Source: an uncultured Prevotella sp. (GTDB lineage: Bacteria > Bacteroidota > Bacteroidia > Bacteroidales > Bacteroidaceae). Taken from it: DNA of 19,379 nt. A model generated the notes under the pieces. That model searched no databases. It had not been told where the DNA came from and worked only from the letters and a program-made list of their open reading frames with translations. The stretch is from positions 1 to 19,379 of the forward strand of contig CAKPTK010000030.1 of the NCBI GenBank assembly GCA_934190685.1. Direction: 5' to 3'. The translations under genes were made by a program, and so were the position numbers. Positions 1 to 7,019 of the stretch are shown here, piece by piece. Position 1 is the first letter of the stretch; every line of letters starts with the position of its first letter.

Positions 1-1009
1 GGTTGCCGAATGCCGGATAGCGGCGCTCCAAGTAGTAGTCGCGGTCTTCCTCAGGAATGTCGCTGCCCTTCTTGGTTCCAGCCTGCAAAGCCTTGGCGTC
101 TTCCAGTTTCTTAGGCACCCAGATACGGCCGTCGTTACGCAGAGACTCTGACATCAAAGTCAGTTTGGACTGCTTGTCGCCGTGTACAGGGATACAGGTC
201 GGGTGGATCTGCACGTAAGAAGGATTGGCGAAGTAAGCGCCCTTGCGGTAGCACTGGAGGGCGGCTGTACAGTTGCAACCCATAGCGTTGGTAGAGAGGA
301 AGTAGGTGTTGCCGTATCCACCGGTGGCGATAACCACGGCGTTGGCAGAGAAGCGCTCGAGCTTGCCTGTCACCAAGTTCTTGGCGATGATACCGCGGGC
401 ACGGCCGTCGACAATCACGAGGTCTTCCATCTCATAACGGGTATAGAGCACCACACGTCCTGTAGCCACCTGACGGCTCAGGGCTGAGTAGGCGCCGAGG
501 AGAAGCTGCTGACCGGTCTGACCCTTGGCATAGAAAGTACGGGACACCTGCGCGCCACCGAAAGAGCGGTTGGCAAGCATGCCGCCGTATTCACGGGCGA
601 AAGGAACGCCCTGTGCCACACACTGGTCGATGATGCTGTTGGACACCTCAGCCAAACGATAGACGTTGGCCTCACGGGCACGGTAGTCACCACCTTTCAC
701 GGTGTCATAGAAAAGACGGTAGACAGAGTCGCCGTCGTTCTGATAGTTCTTGGCGGCGTTGATACCACCCTGAGCAGCGATGGAGTGAGCGCGGCGTGGT
801 GAATCCTGGATGCAGAAGTTCAACACACGGAAGCCCATCTCGCCGAGGCTGGCGGCAGCACTGGCACCGGCAAGACCTGTACCGACCACGATGATGTCGA
901 GTTTGAGTTTGTTCTTGGGGTTCACCAAGCGTTGGTGAGCCTTATAGTTGGTCCATTTCTCGGCCACTGGGCCTTCTGGAATTCTTGAATCTATAGTCTT
1001 ATTAGCCAT
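1..1009 (-). CDS. sdhA: Succinate dehydrogenase / fumarate reductase flavoprotein subunit (partial, C-terminus beyond window)
   Basis: This is the catalytic FAD subunit of the membrane complex that interconverts succinate and fumarate, facing the cytoplasm. The first 336 residues are visible, starting [13 protein letters not shown] at an ATG at 1009; the frame is open to the window edge. The Rossmann dinucleotide-binding motif is at about residues 40-50 ([10 protein letters not shown]). The family's covalent FAD-linking histidine is His75 in [11 protein letters not shown]. The substrate-site segments HPTCIP (His269) and SESLRNDGR (Arg291) are present, so the visible part looks active. It lies 44 bp downstream of sdhC on the same strand, in the usual cytochrome b-flavoprotein order; the iron-sulfur subunit gene would be expected just outside the left edge. 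I see no separate promoter in the gap, so co-transcription is likely. The sequence alone does not show which direction the enzyme runs; in anaerobic Bacteroidales these complexes usually act as fumarate reductases. Confidence 0.95.
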   Translation of the reverse strand, partial: MANKTIDSRIPEGPVAEKWTNYKAHQRLVNPKNKLKLDIIVVGTGLAGASAAASLGEMGFRVLNFCIQDSPRRAHSIAAQGGINAAKNYQNDGDSVYRLFYDTVKGGDYRAREANVYRLAEVSNSIIDQCVAQGVPFAREYGGMLANRSFGGAQVSRTFYAKGQTGQQLLLGAYSALSRQVATGRVVLYTRYEMEDLVIVDGRARGIIAKNLVTGKLERFSANAVVIATGGYGNTYFLSTNAMGCNCTAALQCYRKGAYFANPSYVQIHPTCIPVHGDKQSKLTLMSESLRNDGRIWVPKKLEDAKALQAGTKKGSDIPEEDRDYYLERRYPAFGN

Positions 1010-1053
1010 GATTTCTGATTTTAAGATACATTGTAATAATTAATATCACCCGA

Positions 1054-1749
1054 TTAGCAGCAAGCGCAGCAGCCGCAGAGACTTGGGGCAAGCTTGAAGG
1101 TGAACGCCAGAACCACGAAGAGGAAGCCGAGCATCAGCAGCGTGGAATAAACGATGCCGATAACCTTCCAACGGCAGAACCAGGTCTTGCCATTCCATCC
1201 GAAGGTCTGCATGGCGCTCCAGAAACCGTGTGTGAGGTGGAACCAGATGGCCACAATCCACACAATGTAGAGAACCACATAAACAGGGTTGGCGAACACG
1301 TCCTGGATGAAGGCGAAGCCGTCGGCAGGATTGTGGGCCACGGTCATGTGGGTGAGCTCGGCAAACATCATGTTGAACCAGAAGTTGAACAGGTGAAGCA
1401 ACAAACCGAGCAGGATGATGATGCCCAGCACGAGCATGTTCTGAGACGCCCACTCCACCTTGGCGGGTTTGGCTGTCACAGCGTAACGGTTGTTACCACG
1501 TGCCGCACGGTTCTGCATGGTGAGCCAGAAGGCATAGACAATGTGTACCACGGCGAGGAACGCCAAGCCGAGGGTAGCAGCCACTGCATACCAGTTGGCA
1601 CCAAGAAGACCACAAATCATGTTGTAAGCTTCTCCTGAAAAGAACGCAACAAGGTTCATTGACATGTGGAACGTCAAGAACAGGATAAGCGCAACGCCGG
1701 TTACAGCCATCACGACTTTCCTTCCGATAGATGAATTACATAACCACAT
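1054..1749 (-). CDS. sdhC: Succinate dehydrogenase / fumarate reductase cytochrome b subunit
   Basis: A 231-residue integral membrane protein that anchors the succinate dehydrogenase/fumarate reductase complex and exchanges electrons with menaquinone through heme b. Hydrophobic segments are visible at roughly residues 12-35, 52-75, 105-128, 155-178 and 195-220, matching the five-helix anchor of this family. Histidines in or near these helices (HMSMNL around His28, VVHIVYAF, LLHLFNF, WFHLTHGF) are candidate axial heme ligands. The ATG at 1749 gives MWLCNSSIGRKVVMAVTG, a normal amphipathic start before the first helix. It is the first gene of the operon with sdhA. A good promoter lies about 125 nt upstream, so the mRNA leader is long. 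The C-terminus is odd: it ends CGCCACC, five cysteines in seven residues. Confidence 0.93.
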   Translation of the reverse strand: MWLCNSSIGRKVVMAVTGVALILFLTFHMSMNLVAFFSGEAYNMICGLLGANWYAVAATLGLAFLAVVHIVYAFWLTMQNRAARGNNRYAVTAKPAKVEWASQNMLVLGIIILLGLLLHLFNFWFNMMFAELTHMTVAHNPADGFAFIQDVFANPVYVVLYIVWIVAIWFHLTHGFWSAMQTFGWNGKTWFCRWKVIGIVYSTLLMLGFLFVVLAFTFKLAPSLCGCCACC

Positions 1750-1878
1750 AAATGATTGAAATTTAAATATTTAACTGTTAGATTTATTTTTCTAAAACTT
1801 AACAGAGGTTTCTTGTCCTATCCGGAAAGGGCTAAGACAATACTTGAAAGTAGGTATAACGCCTACATTTCGGGACTG

Positions 1879-1909
1879 CAAAAATACTATAAAATGGTGA
1901 TAAATCAAA
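1879..1909 (-). promoter_or_regulatory. Predicted promoter of sdhC-sdhA
   Basis: Read on the minus strand, TTTG (1906-1909) is followed after 19 bases by TATTTTTG (1879-1886), an exact match to the Bacteroidetes -33/-7 pattern TTTG-N19-TAnnTTTG. Transcription would start near 1874, leaving about 125 nt of leader before the sdhC ATG at 1749. The leader is AT-rich and holds only short inverted repeats, such as GTAGG/CCTAC around 1850-1866. Confidence 0.65.
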
Positions 1910-1939
1910 GTTTTTCTCCGAAAATCCAATTAAAATAAT

Positions 1940-1947
1940 TAATTTTG
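1940..1947 (+). promoter_or_regulatory. Predicted -7 element of mnmG
   Basis: TAATTTTG matches the Bacteroidetes -7 consensus TAnnTTTG and ends 13 bases before the mnmG ATG, giving a short leader of roughly 9-10 nt. No convincing TTTG lies at the expected -33 distance (about 1916-1921), so only half of the promoter is supported. It is divergent from the sdh promoter, and the two do not overlap. Confidence 0.45.
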
Positions 1948-1960
1948 CCGAAAATTAAAG

Positions 1961-3835
1961 ATGATGCTTTTCAATTACGACGTTATTATTATAGGTGGCG
2001 GACACGCCGGCTGCGAGGCGGCCACCGCGTCCGCCAACATGGGCGCGAAGACTTGTCTCATCACCATGGACATGAACAAAATAGCGCAGATGAGCTGCAA
2101 CCCCGCCGTGGGCGGCATCGCCAAAGGACAGATTGTAAGGGAAATCGACGCACTCGGCGGCAACATGGGCATCGTGACGGATGCCACCGCCATCCAGTTC
2201 CGCATGCTCAACCGTTCCAAGGGCCCCGCCGTATGGAGCCCGAGAGCGCAATGCGACCGGGGAAAATTCATCTGGGAATGGAGAACCATCCTCGACCAGA
2301 CACCCAACCTCGACATCTGGCAGGACCAGGCAGACGAACTGCTGGTGGAGAACGGAGAGGCTGTGGGTGTGAGAACAGTATGGGGCGTGGAGTTCAGAGC
2401 GAAAAGCGTGGTCATCACCGCAGGCACCTTCCTCAACGGACTGATGCACATCGGACGACACACCTACCCCGGCGGTCGATGCGCCGAACCGGCAGTGCCC
2501 CACTTCACGGAAAGCATCACCCGCCACGGCATCCGCTCCGCCCGAATGAAAACGGGCACGCCTGTCCGCTTGGACAAGCGCAGCATTCATTTTGAAGACA
2601 TGGAGATACAGGAGGGCGAGAACGACTTCCACCAGTTCAGTTTCTTCGGCAAGCACCGCCAACTGCAGCAGTTGCCTTGCTGGACGTGCTCGACCAACGA
2701 GGAGGTGCACGAGACGCTGAAGAAGGGACTGGCAGACTCGCCGCTTTTCAACGGACAGATTCAAAGCACGGGTCCCCGCTACTGTCCCTCGATAGAGACC
2801 AAGCTCGTCACCTTCCCCGACAAGGATCACCATCCGCTCTTTCTGGAGCCGGAGGGCGAAAACACCAACGAGATGTATCTGAACGGTTTTTCGTCGAGCA
2901 TGCCCATGGAGGTGCAATTGGAAGCCATCCGCAAGATTCCCGCTTTCCGAGACGCAAAAGCCTACCGTCCGGGCTACGCCATCGAATATGACTATTTCGA
3001 CCCGACACAGCTCAACCACTCTCTGGAATCGAAAGTTCTGCCGGGATTGTTCTTCGCAGGACAGGTAAACGGAACGACGGGCTACGAGGAGGCTGGCGGA
3101 CAAGGCACCGTAGCGGGCATCAATGCAGCCATCCACTGTTCGGGTGGCACTCCTTTTGTGATGCACCGTGATGAATCTTATATCGGTGTGCTCATCGACG
3201 ACCTGACCACAAAAGGCATTGACGAGCCTTACCGCATGTTCACCTCGAGAGCGGAATATCGCATCCTGCTCCGACAAGACGACGCCGACGCCCGTCTGAC
3301 AGAAAAGGCATACGAGGCAGGACTGGTCAAAAGAGACCGGTATGACTGGTGGATGGAAAAGAAGGAAAACATCGAGCGCATCCTCCACTATTGCCAGACC
3401 ACATCGGTAAAACCGCGCGAGGTGAATTCTGCCCTGGAGTCTTTGGGTACCGCCCCACTCCGCGAAGGATGCAAAATCATCGACTTGATTGCCCGCCCGC
3501 AGATTTCGACGAAAGCATTGGCGGACATCCTTCCCGAGATGAAGACCTTGCTGGAATCGTTCAACAACCGAAAAGAGGAAATCATCGAAGCTGCCGAAAT
3601 CAAGGTTAAGTACAAAGGTTACATCGAACGCGAGCGGATGGTGGCAGACAAAATGCACCGTCTCGAGGACATCAAAATCCGTGGGCACTTCAACTATGCG
3701 GAGATACACCAAATCTCCACAGAGGGACGGCAGAAGTTAGAGAGCATCAACCCCGAGACATTGGCGCAAGCCAGTCGTATTCCGGGCGTTTCTCCGAGTG
3801 ACATCAACGTGCTTCTCGTCTTGATGGGACGTTAA
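1961..3835 (+). CDS. mnmG: tRNA uridine-5-carboxymethylaminomethyl modification enzyme MnmG (GidA)
   Basis: MnmG is the FAD-dependent partner of MnmE. Together they install the carboxymethylaminomethyl group at wobble uridine 34 of several tRNAs, using methylene-tetrahydrofolate. The protein has 624 residues, normal for the family. The FAD-binding motif IGGGHAGCEAA is at about residues 11-21. MSCNPAVGG contains Cys47 and GPRYCPSIE contains Cys275; both match the conserved cysteines of the family. The second FAD motif, FFAGQVNGTTGYEEAGGQG, is at about residues 362-380. The helical C-terminal domain ends normally (IPGVSPSDINVLLVLMGR). Two ATG codons lie in tandem at 1961 and 1964; the first fits the predicted promoter but either could be used. 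It heads a block with apt downstream. mnmG is near the replication origin in many bacteria, which fits the parS sites just after it. Confidence 0.97.
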   Translation: MMLFNYDVIIIGGGHAGCEAATASANMGAKTCLITMDMNKIAQMSCNPAVGGIAKGQIVREIDALGGNMGIVTDATAIQFRMLNRSKGPAVWSPRAQCDRGKFIWEWRTILDQTPNLDIWQDQADELLVENGEAVGVRTVWGVEFRAKSVVITAGTFLNGLMHIGRHTYPGGRCAEPAVPHFTESITRHGIRSARMKTGTPVRLDKRSIHFEDMEIQEGENDFHQFSFFGKHRQLQQLPCWTCSTNEEVHETLKKGLADSPLFNGQIQSTGPRYCPSIETKLVTFPDKDHHPLFLEPEGENTNEMYLNGFSSSMPMEVQLEAIRKIPAFRDAKAYRPGYAIEYDYFDPTQLNHSLESKVLPGLFFAGQVNGTTGYEEAGGQGTVAGINAAIHCSGGTPFVMHRDESYIGVLIDDLTTKGIDEPYRMFTSRAEYRILLRQDDADARLTEKAYEAGLVKRDRYDWWMEKKENIERILHYCQTTSVKPREVNSALESLGTAPLREGCKIIDLIARPQISTKALADILPEMKTLLESFNNRKEEIIEAAEIKVKYKGYIERERMVADKMHRLEDIKIRGHFNYAEIHQISTEGRQKLESINPETLAQASRIPGVSPSDINVLLVLMGR

Positions 3836-3857
3836 AGTAACGCTTGAATGTTACACA

Positions 3858-3873
3858 TGTTCCACGTGAAACA
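3858..3873. promoter_or_regulatory. parS: parS-like chromosome partition site 1 (ParB-binding palindrome)
   Basis: TGTTCCACGTGAAACA matches the widely conserved bacterial parS consensus TGTTNCACGTGAAACA at every specified position. It lies in the 72-bp gap between mnmG and apt. ParB (Spo0J) dimers nucleate on this sequence, spread along the DNA and load SMC for chromosome segregation. Read in the frame just upstream of apt it encodes MFHVKQ, which invites an over-long apt start. A second near-identical site lies 733 bp downstream. parA and parB themselves are not in the window. Confidence 0.85.
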
Positions 3874-3907
3874 AATTAAACAGCAACAAACTTATAAACG
3901 ATTGATA

Positions 3908-4438
3908 ATGAACAACAAAACATTGCTTGCCAACTTGAGATGTATTCCAGATTGGCCGAAGAAAGGGGTAAATTTTAGAGACGTCACCACCCTCTTCAAA
4001 AACCCCGAGTGTCTCCGCATAATTGAGGACGAACTCTACGACCTTTACAAGGATAAAGGCATCACAAAAATCGTAGGAATCGAGAGCCGCGGATTCGTCA
4101 TGTCATCTGCCCTCGCCCTTCAATTGGGCGCAGGAATCGTGCTTTGCCGCAAACCTGGAAAGCTGCCCTGCGAGACGGTTCAAGAGAGCTACGCCAAAGA
4201 ATACGGCAAGGACACCATCGAGATCCACAAAGACGCCATCCAGGAGGGGGACGTGGTGTTGCTGCACGACGATTTGCTCGCCACCGGCGGTACGATGAAA
4301 GCCGCCTGCGACTTGGTCAAGAAGTTCCACCCCAAGAAGATTTACGTGAACTTCCTCATCGAATTGGTCAACGAAGGACTGAACGGCCGTTCTGTGTTCG
4401 ACGATGACATCGAGGTGGAATCTCTCATCAAAATCTAA
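3908..4438 (+). CDS. apt: Adenine phosphoribosyltransferase
   Basis: Apt converts adenine and PRPP to AMP and diphosphate in purine salvage, in the cytoplasm. From the ATG at 3908 the protein has 176 residues, close to the usual 170-183. It opens MNNKTLLANLRCIPDWPKKGVNFRD, typical of the family. The PRPP-binding motif VVLLHDDLLATGGTMKA is at about residues 117-132, and the IESRGF segment is at 58-63. The frame is open further upstream to an ATG at 3848, but those 20 extra codons run through the parS palindrome and are unlike Apt, so I reject that start. No promoter is evident in the gap after mnmG, so it is probably read through from mnmG. A strong hairpin follows at 4527-4571. Confidence 0.95.
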   Translation: MNNKTLLANLRCIPDWPKKGVNFRDVTTLFKNPECLRIIEDELYDLYKDKGITKIVGIESRGFVMSSALALQLGAGIVLCRKPGKLPCETVQESYAKEYGKDTIEIHKDAIQEGDVVLLHDDLLATGGTMKAACDLVKKFHPKKIYVNFLIELVNEGLNGRSVFDDDIEVESLIKI

Positions 4439-4526
4439 GCGCACAAGCGTCCGCTCATGCGGCATCGCCATCAGTGCGACAACCGCCCAACAACATGATT
4501 CCTGCCATCCCCACAGGCATCGAACA

Positions 4527-4571
4527 AAAGACGAAGAAGATGTCTAAACCAACAGACACTTCTTCGTCTTT
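4527..4571 (+). terminator. Terminator hairpin after apt
   Basis: The left arm AAAGACGAAGAAG-A-TGTCT (4527-4545) pairs with the right arm AGACA-CTTCTTCGTCTTT (4554-4571): 18 base pairs with one bulged A and an 8-nt loop. The right side runs into the T-rich TCTTTCATTTAT. It would end the mnmG-apt transcript 20 bp before the second parS site. The rest of the 207-bp apt-uvrC gap (4439-4526 and 4607-4645) holds nothing else clear apart from a possible uvrC promoter. Confidence 0.75.
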
Positions 4572-4586
4572 CATTTATAAGACACA

Positions 4587-4618
4587 TTGTAGTTTCACGT
4601 GAAACAAAATTATCTTTA
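4587..4618 (+). promoter_or_regulatory. Possible uvrC promoter spanning parS site 2
   Basis: TTG at 4587-4589 and TATCTTTA at 4611-4618 are separated by 21 bases. This resembles the Bacteroidetes TTTG-N19-21-TAnnTTTG promoter but with an imperfect -7 (last base A instead of G). The spacer would be almost entirely filled by parS site 2. It would place a start near 4622 and a leader of about 24 nt before the uvrC ATG. Weak on its own. Confidence 0.3.
4591..4606. promoter_or_regulatory. parS: parS-like chromosome partition site 2 (ParB-binding palindrome)
   Basis: AGTTTCACGTGAAACA differs from the canonical parS TGTTTCACGTGAAACA only at the outermost first base. The inner 14 bases GTTTCACGTGAAAC (4592-4605) form a perfect palindrome. 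It sits in the gap between the apt terminator and uvrC. With site 1 it makes a pair 733 bp apart. Clusters of a few such sites near oriC are typical of chromosomal centromeres, so this supports an origin-proximal location. Confidence 0.85.
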
Positions 4619-4645
4619 TTGGCTTGAAATAAACAACTTACGGAT

Positions 4646-6502
4646 ATGACAAGAGAAGAAGACGAAAAGCGTTTGGCTTATTTGAAGAACATCGTCCTGA
4701 ACATGCCAGACAAACCTGGCAGTTACCAGTATTACGACGAGAACCACACCATCATATACGTAGGAAAAGCCAAGAGTCTCAAGAAGCGCGTTTCCTCGTA
4801 TTTTCACAAGGAAGTGGACCGCTACAAGACCAAGGTGCTCGTAAGCAAGATTCGGGACATCTCCTACACGGTGGTCAACACCGAGGAGGATGCCCTGCTG
4901 CTGGAAAACAACCTGATCAAGAAATACAAGCCTCGATACAACGTGCTTTTGAAGGATGGAAAGACCTATCCTTCCATCTGCATGACCAACGAATACTTCC
5001 CAAGAATCTTCAAGACACGCCAAATCAACAAGCGATTTGGCACGTTTTTCGGGCCTTACAGCCATACGGGCAGTATGTATGCGGTACTCGACCTCATCAA
5101 GAAGCTGTACAAGCCCCGCACGTGCCATTTCCCCATTACGAGGGAGGGCATCAAGCAGGGAAAATACAAGTCGTGCCTGGAGTATCATATACACAACTGC
5201 AAAGCGCCCTGTATCGGCAAGCAATCGTATGAGGAATATCAAGAAAACATGCGGCGGGCACGCGAAATTCTTCGGGGAAACACCCGGGATGTGTGCGCAA
5301 TGTTGTATCAAGAGATGCAGCAAAAGGCGGAAGAATTGAAGTTTGAGGAGGCAGAAGAAATCAAAAAGCAGTATCTGTTGCTCGACAATTATTGCTCGAA
5401 GAGCGAGGTGGTGAGCCACACCATCAGCAATGTAGATGTGTTCTCCATCACGGATGACGACGGCATGCACAACGCCTACATCAACTATATGCACGTGACC
5501 AACGGCAATGTCAACCAGTCGTTCACCTTTGAATATAAGCGCAAGCTCGACGAAAGCGACGAAGATTTGCTTTCCATGGCGATTCTCGACATCCGTGAGC
5601 GTTTCAAAAGCGTGGCAAAGGAAATCATAGTGCCGTTTGACATGGAGTGGAAACTGAAGGAAGCCACGTTCTTTGTACCGCAAAAAGGCGACAAAAAACA
5701 TTTGTTGGAACTGAGCGAAATGAATGGAAAGCAGTATAAATTTGACCGTTTGAAGCAAGCGGAGAAGTTGAATCCCGAACAGAAATCGGTGAGACTGATG
5801 AAGGAACTGCAGGAGAAACTGAGACTCGAAAAGATGCCTTATCAGATAGAATGTTTCGACAACTCCAACATATCGGGCACGGATCCAGTGGCGGGATGCG
5901 TGGTGTTCAAAGGGATGAAACCTTCGAAAAAAGACTATCGGAAATACAACATCAAGACCGTCGTAGGGCCCGATGACTACGCCTCGATGCAGGAGGTGGT
6001 CAGAAGACGCTATACGCGCATGATGGAAGAGAAAACACCCCTGCCCGACTTGATCATCACGGATGGCGGCAAGGGGCAAATGGAGACCGTCAGAGAGGTG
6101 GTCGAGGACGAACTGCACCTCCATATTCCAATCGCAGGACTGGCAAAAGACGACCGTCATCGTACCAACGAACTGCTGTTTGGATTTCCTCCAATGGTGG
6201 TAGGAATGAAGCCTGAGAGTGAACTGTTCCACGCCCTGACACGCATTCAGGACGAGGTACACCGCTTTGCCATCACGTTCCATCGCGACAAGCGCAGCAA
6301 GCACGCTCTAAAATCGGAACTGGACGAAATCAAGGGAATTGGTCCCAAGACAAAAGACGCGCTTTTGAAGGATCTGAAAACGGTCAAAGGCATCAAAAAC
6401 GCATCCTTGGAAGTCCTGCAAAACTGCATCGGAAAAGCCAAAGGAGAAATCGTTTTCCAACATTTCCACGCAACGGAAAACGCCCAGGAAGGCGAAAGAT
6501 AA
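4646..6502 (+). CDS. uvrC: Excinuclease ABC subunit C
   Basis: UvrC makes the two incisions flanking a bulky DNA lesion after UvrA/UvrB recognition in nucleotide excision repair. It has 618 residues, normal length. The N-terminal GIY-YIG nuclease spans about 20-105 (GSY at 25-27, IIYVGKA at 36-42, Arg48, Glu87). Four cysteines at 160, 177, 185 and 189 (x16, x7, x3 spacing) resemble the set that holds an iron-sulfur cluster in E. coli UvrC. The UVR helical hairpin that contacts UvrB is at about 220-252. The RNase H-like second nuclease carries Asp405 (FDNSNISG), Asp473 (TDGGKGQ) and His539. Two helix-hairpin-helix segments (IKGIGPKTKDALL, TVKGIKNAS) lie at 562-590. All catalytic residues are present. 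It lies after the apt terminator, so it probably has its own promoter. Confidence 0.97.
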   Translation: MTREEDEKRLAYLKNIVLNMPDKPGSYQYYDENHTIIYVGKAKSLKKRVSSYFHKEVDRYKTKVLVSKIRDISYTVVNTEEDALLLENNLIKKYKPRYNVLLKDGKTYPSICMTNEYFPRIFKTRQINKRFGTFFGPYSHTGSMYAVLDLIKKLYKPRTCHFPITREGIKQGKYKSCLEYHIHNCKAPCIGKQSYEEYQENMRRAREILRGNTRDVCAMLYQEMQQKAEELKFEEAEEIKKQYLLLDNYCSKSEVVSHTISNVDVFSITDDDGMHNAYINYMHVTNGNVNQSFTFEYKRKLDESDEDLLSMAILDIRERFKSVAKEIIVPFDMEWKLKEATFFVPQKGDKKHLLELSEMNGKQYKFDRLKQAEKLNPEQKSVRLMKELQEKLRLEKMPYQIECFDNSNISGTDPVAGCVVFKGMKPSKKDYRKYNIKTVVGPDDYASMQEVVRRRYTRMMEEKTPLPDLIITDGGKGQMETVREVVEDELHLHIPIAGLAKDDRHRTNELLFGFPPMVVGMKPESELFHALTRIQDEVHRFAITFHRDKRSKHALKSELDEIKGIGPKTKDALLKDLKTVKGIKNASLEVLQNCIGKAKGEIVFQHFHATENAQEGER

Positions 6503-6528
6503 ATAGAGAAAAATATTGGGATAAAAGC

Positions 6529-6559
6529 TTTGAACTCTACCTTTATTGTCGTATCTTTG
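6529..6559 (+). promoter_or_regulatory. Promoter of the dtd-mazG-deoC operon
   Basis: TTTG (6529-6532), a 19-base spacer and TATCTTTG (6552-6559) match the Bacteroidetes promoter consensus exactly. The -7 element ends 4 bases before the dtd ATG at 6564, so transcription is predicted to begin at or next to the start codon, giving a leaderless or nearly leaderless mRNA. It lies in the 61-bp gap after uvrC; I see no clear terminator for uvrC there. Confidence 0.7.
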
Positions 6560-6563
6560 CAAC

Positions 6564-7016
6564 ATGAGAATCGTTATACAAAGAGTTTCAAGGGCCTCGG
6601 TGACCATTGACGGAACCGTAAAATCGAGTATCGGAAAGGGATATATGATTCTGCTCGGCATCACACACGACGACACGCAGGAGGATGCCGACTGGCTCAT
6701 CAAAAAGGTGATCGGACTACGCGTTTTCGAAGATGCCGAAGGCGTGATGAACCTGCCGATAGAAGCCGTGGACGGCGAGATTTTGGTGGTCAGCCAATTC
6801 ACGCTCATGGCAAGTTACAAGAAGGGCAACCGTCCCTCTTACATCCATGCCGCCACACACGACATCGCCATTCCGCTCTACGAATATTTCTGCCAGGCAA
6901 TGTCGAAAGCCTTGGGGAAACCTGTAGGCACAGGGGAATTCGGGGCGGACATGAAGGTGGAACTCGTCAACGACGGCCCTGTAACCATCTGTATGGACAC
7001 CAAAAACAAGGAGTAG
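6564..7016 (+). CDS. dtd: D-aminoacyl-tRNA deacylase
   Basis: Dtd hydrolyses D-aminoacyl-tRNAs (and glycyl-tRNA-Ala) to stop D-amino acids or misacylated glycine entering protein synthesis. The protein is 150 residues, normal for the family, and starts MRIVIQRVSRASVTIDG at 6564. An ATG 18 nt upstream (6546) would add MSYLCN but lies before the -7 promoter element, so I reject it. Family motifs are present: SQFTL at 78-82 and the Gly-cis-Pro motif in NDGPVT at 136-141. It is the first gene of a compact operon: the stop codon is followed by 3 bp and then the mazG-like ATG. Confidence 0.96.
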   Translation: MRIVIQRVSRASVTIDGTVKSSIGKGYMILLGITHDDTQEDADWLIKKVIGLRVFEDAEGVMNLPIEAVDGEILVVSQFTLMASYKKGNRPSYIHAATHDIAIPLYEYFCQAMSKALGKPVGTGEFGADMKVELVNDGPVTICMDTKNKE

Positions 7017-7019
7017 ACA

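Noticed and set aside
1756..1938. 60-codon frame between sdhC and mnmG
   Set aside because: It starts at a TTG, covers the divergent promoter elements and has no recognisable product.
1955..3712. 585-codon open frame antisense to mnmG
   Set aside because: Same reason: MnmG on the plus strand has all family motifs, and the antisense product resembles nothing.
3837..3854. GTAAC/GTTAC inverted repeat after mnmG as a terminator
   Set aside because: Only a 5-bp stem with no T-tract; too weak to support.
4500..4523. CCTG...CAGG inverted repeat in the apt-uvrC gap
   Set aside because: A 4-bp stem, insignificant next to the strong hairpin that follows.
5492..5507. GCACGTGACC in uvrC as a parS-like site
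   Set aside because: Only the CACGTG core matches; neither flank fits.
4616..6304. 562-codon open frame antisense to uvrC
   Set aside because: It mirrors uvrC, whose motifs are complete; the translation is low-complexity His/Leu/Phe-rich with no family resemblance. It is a by-product of codon bias.
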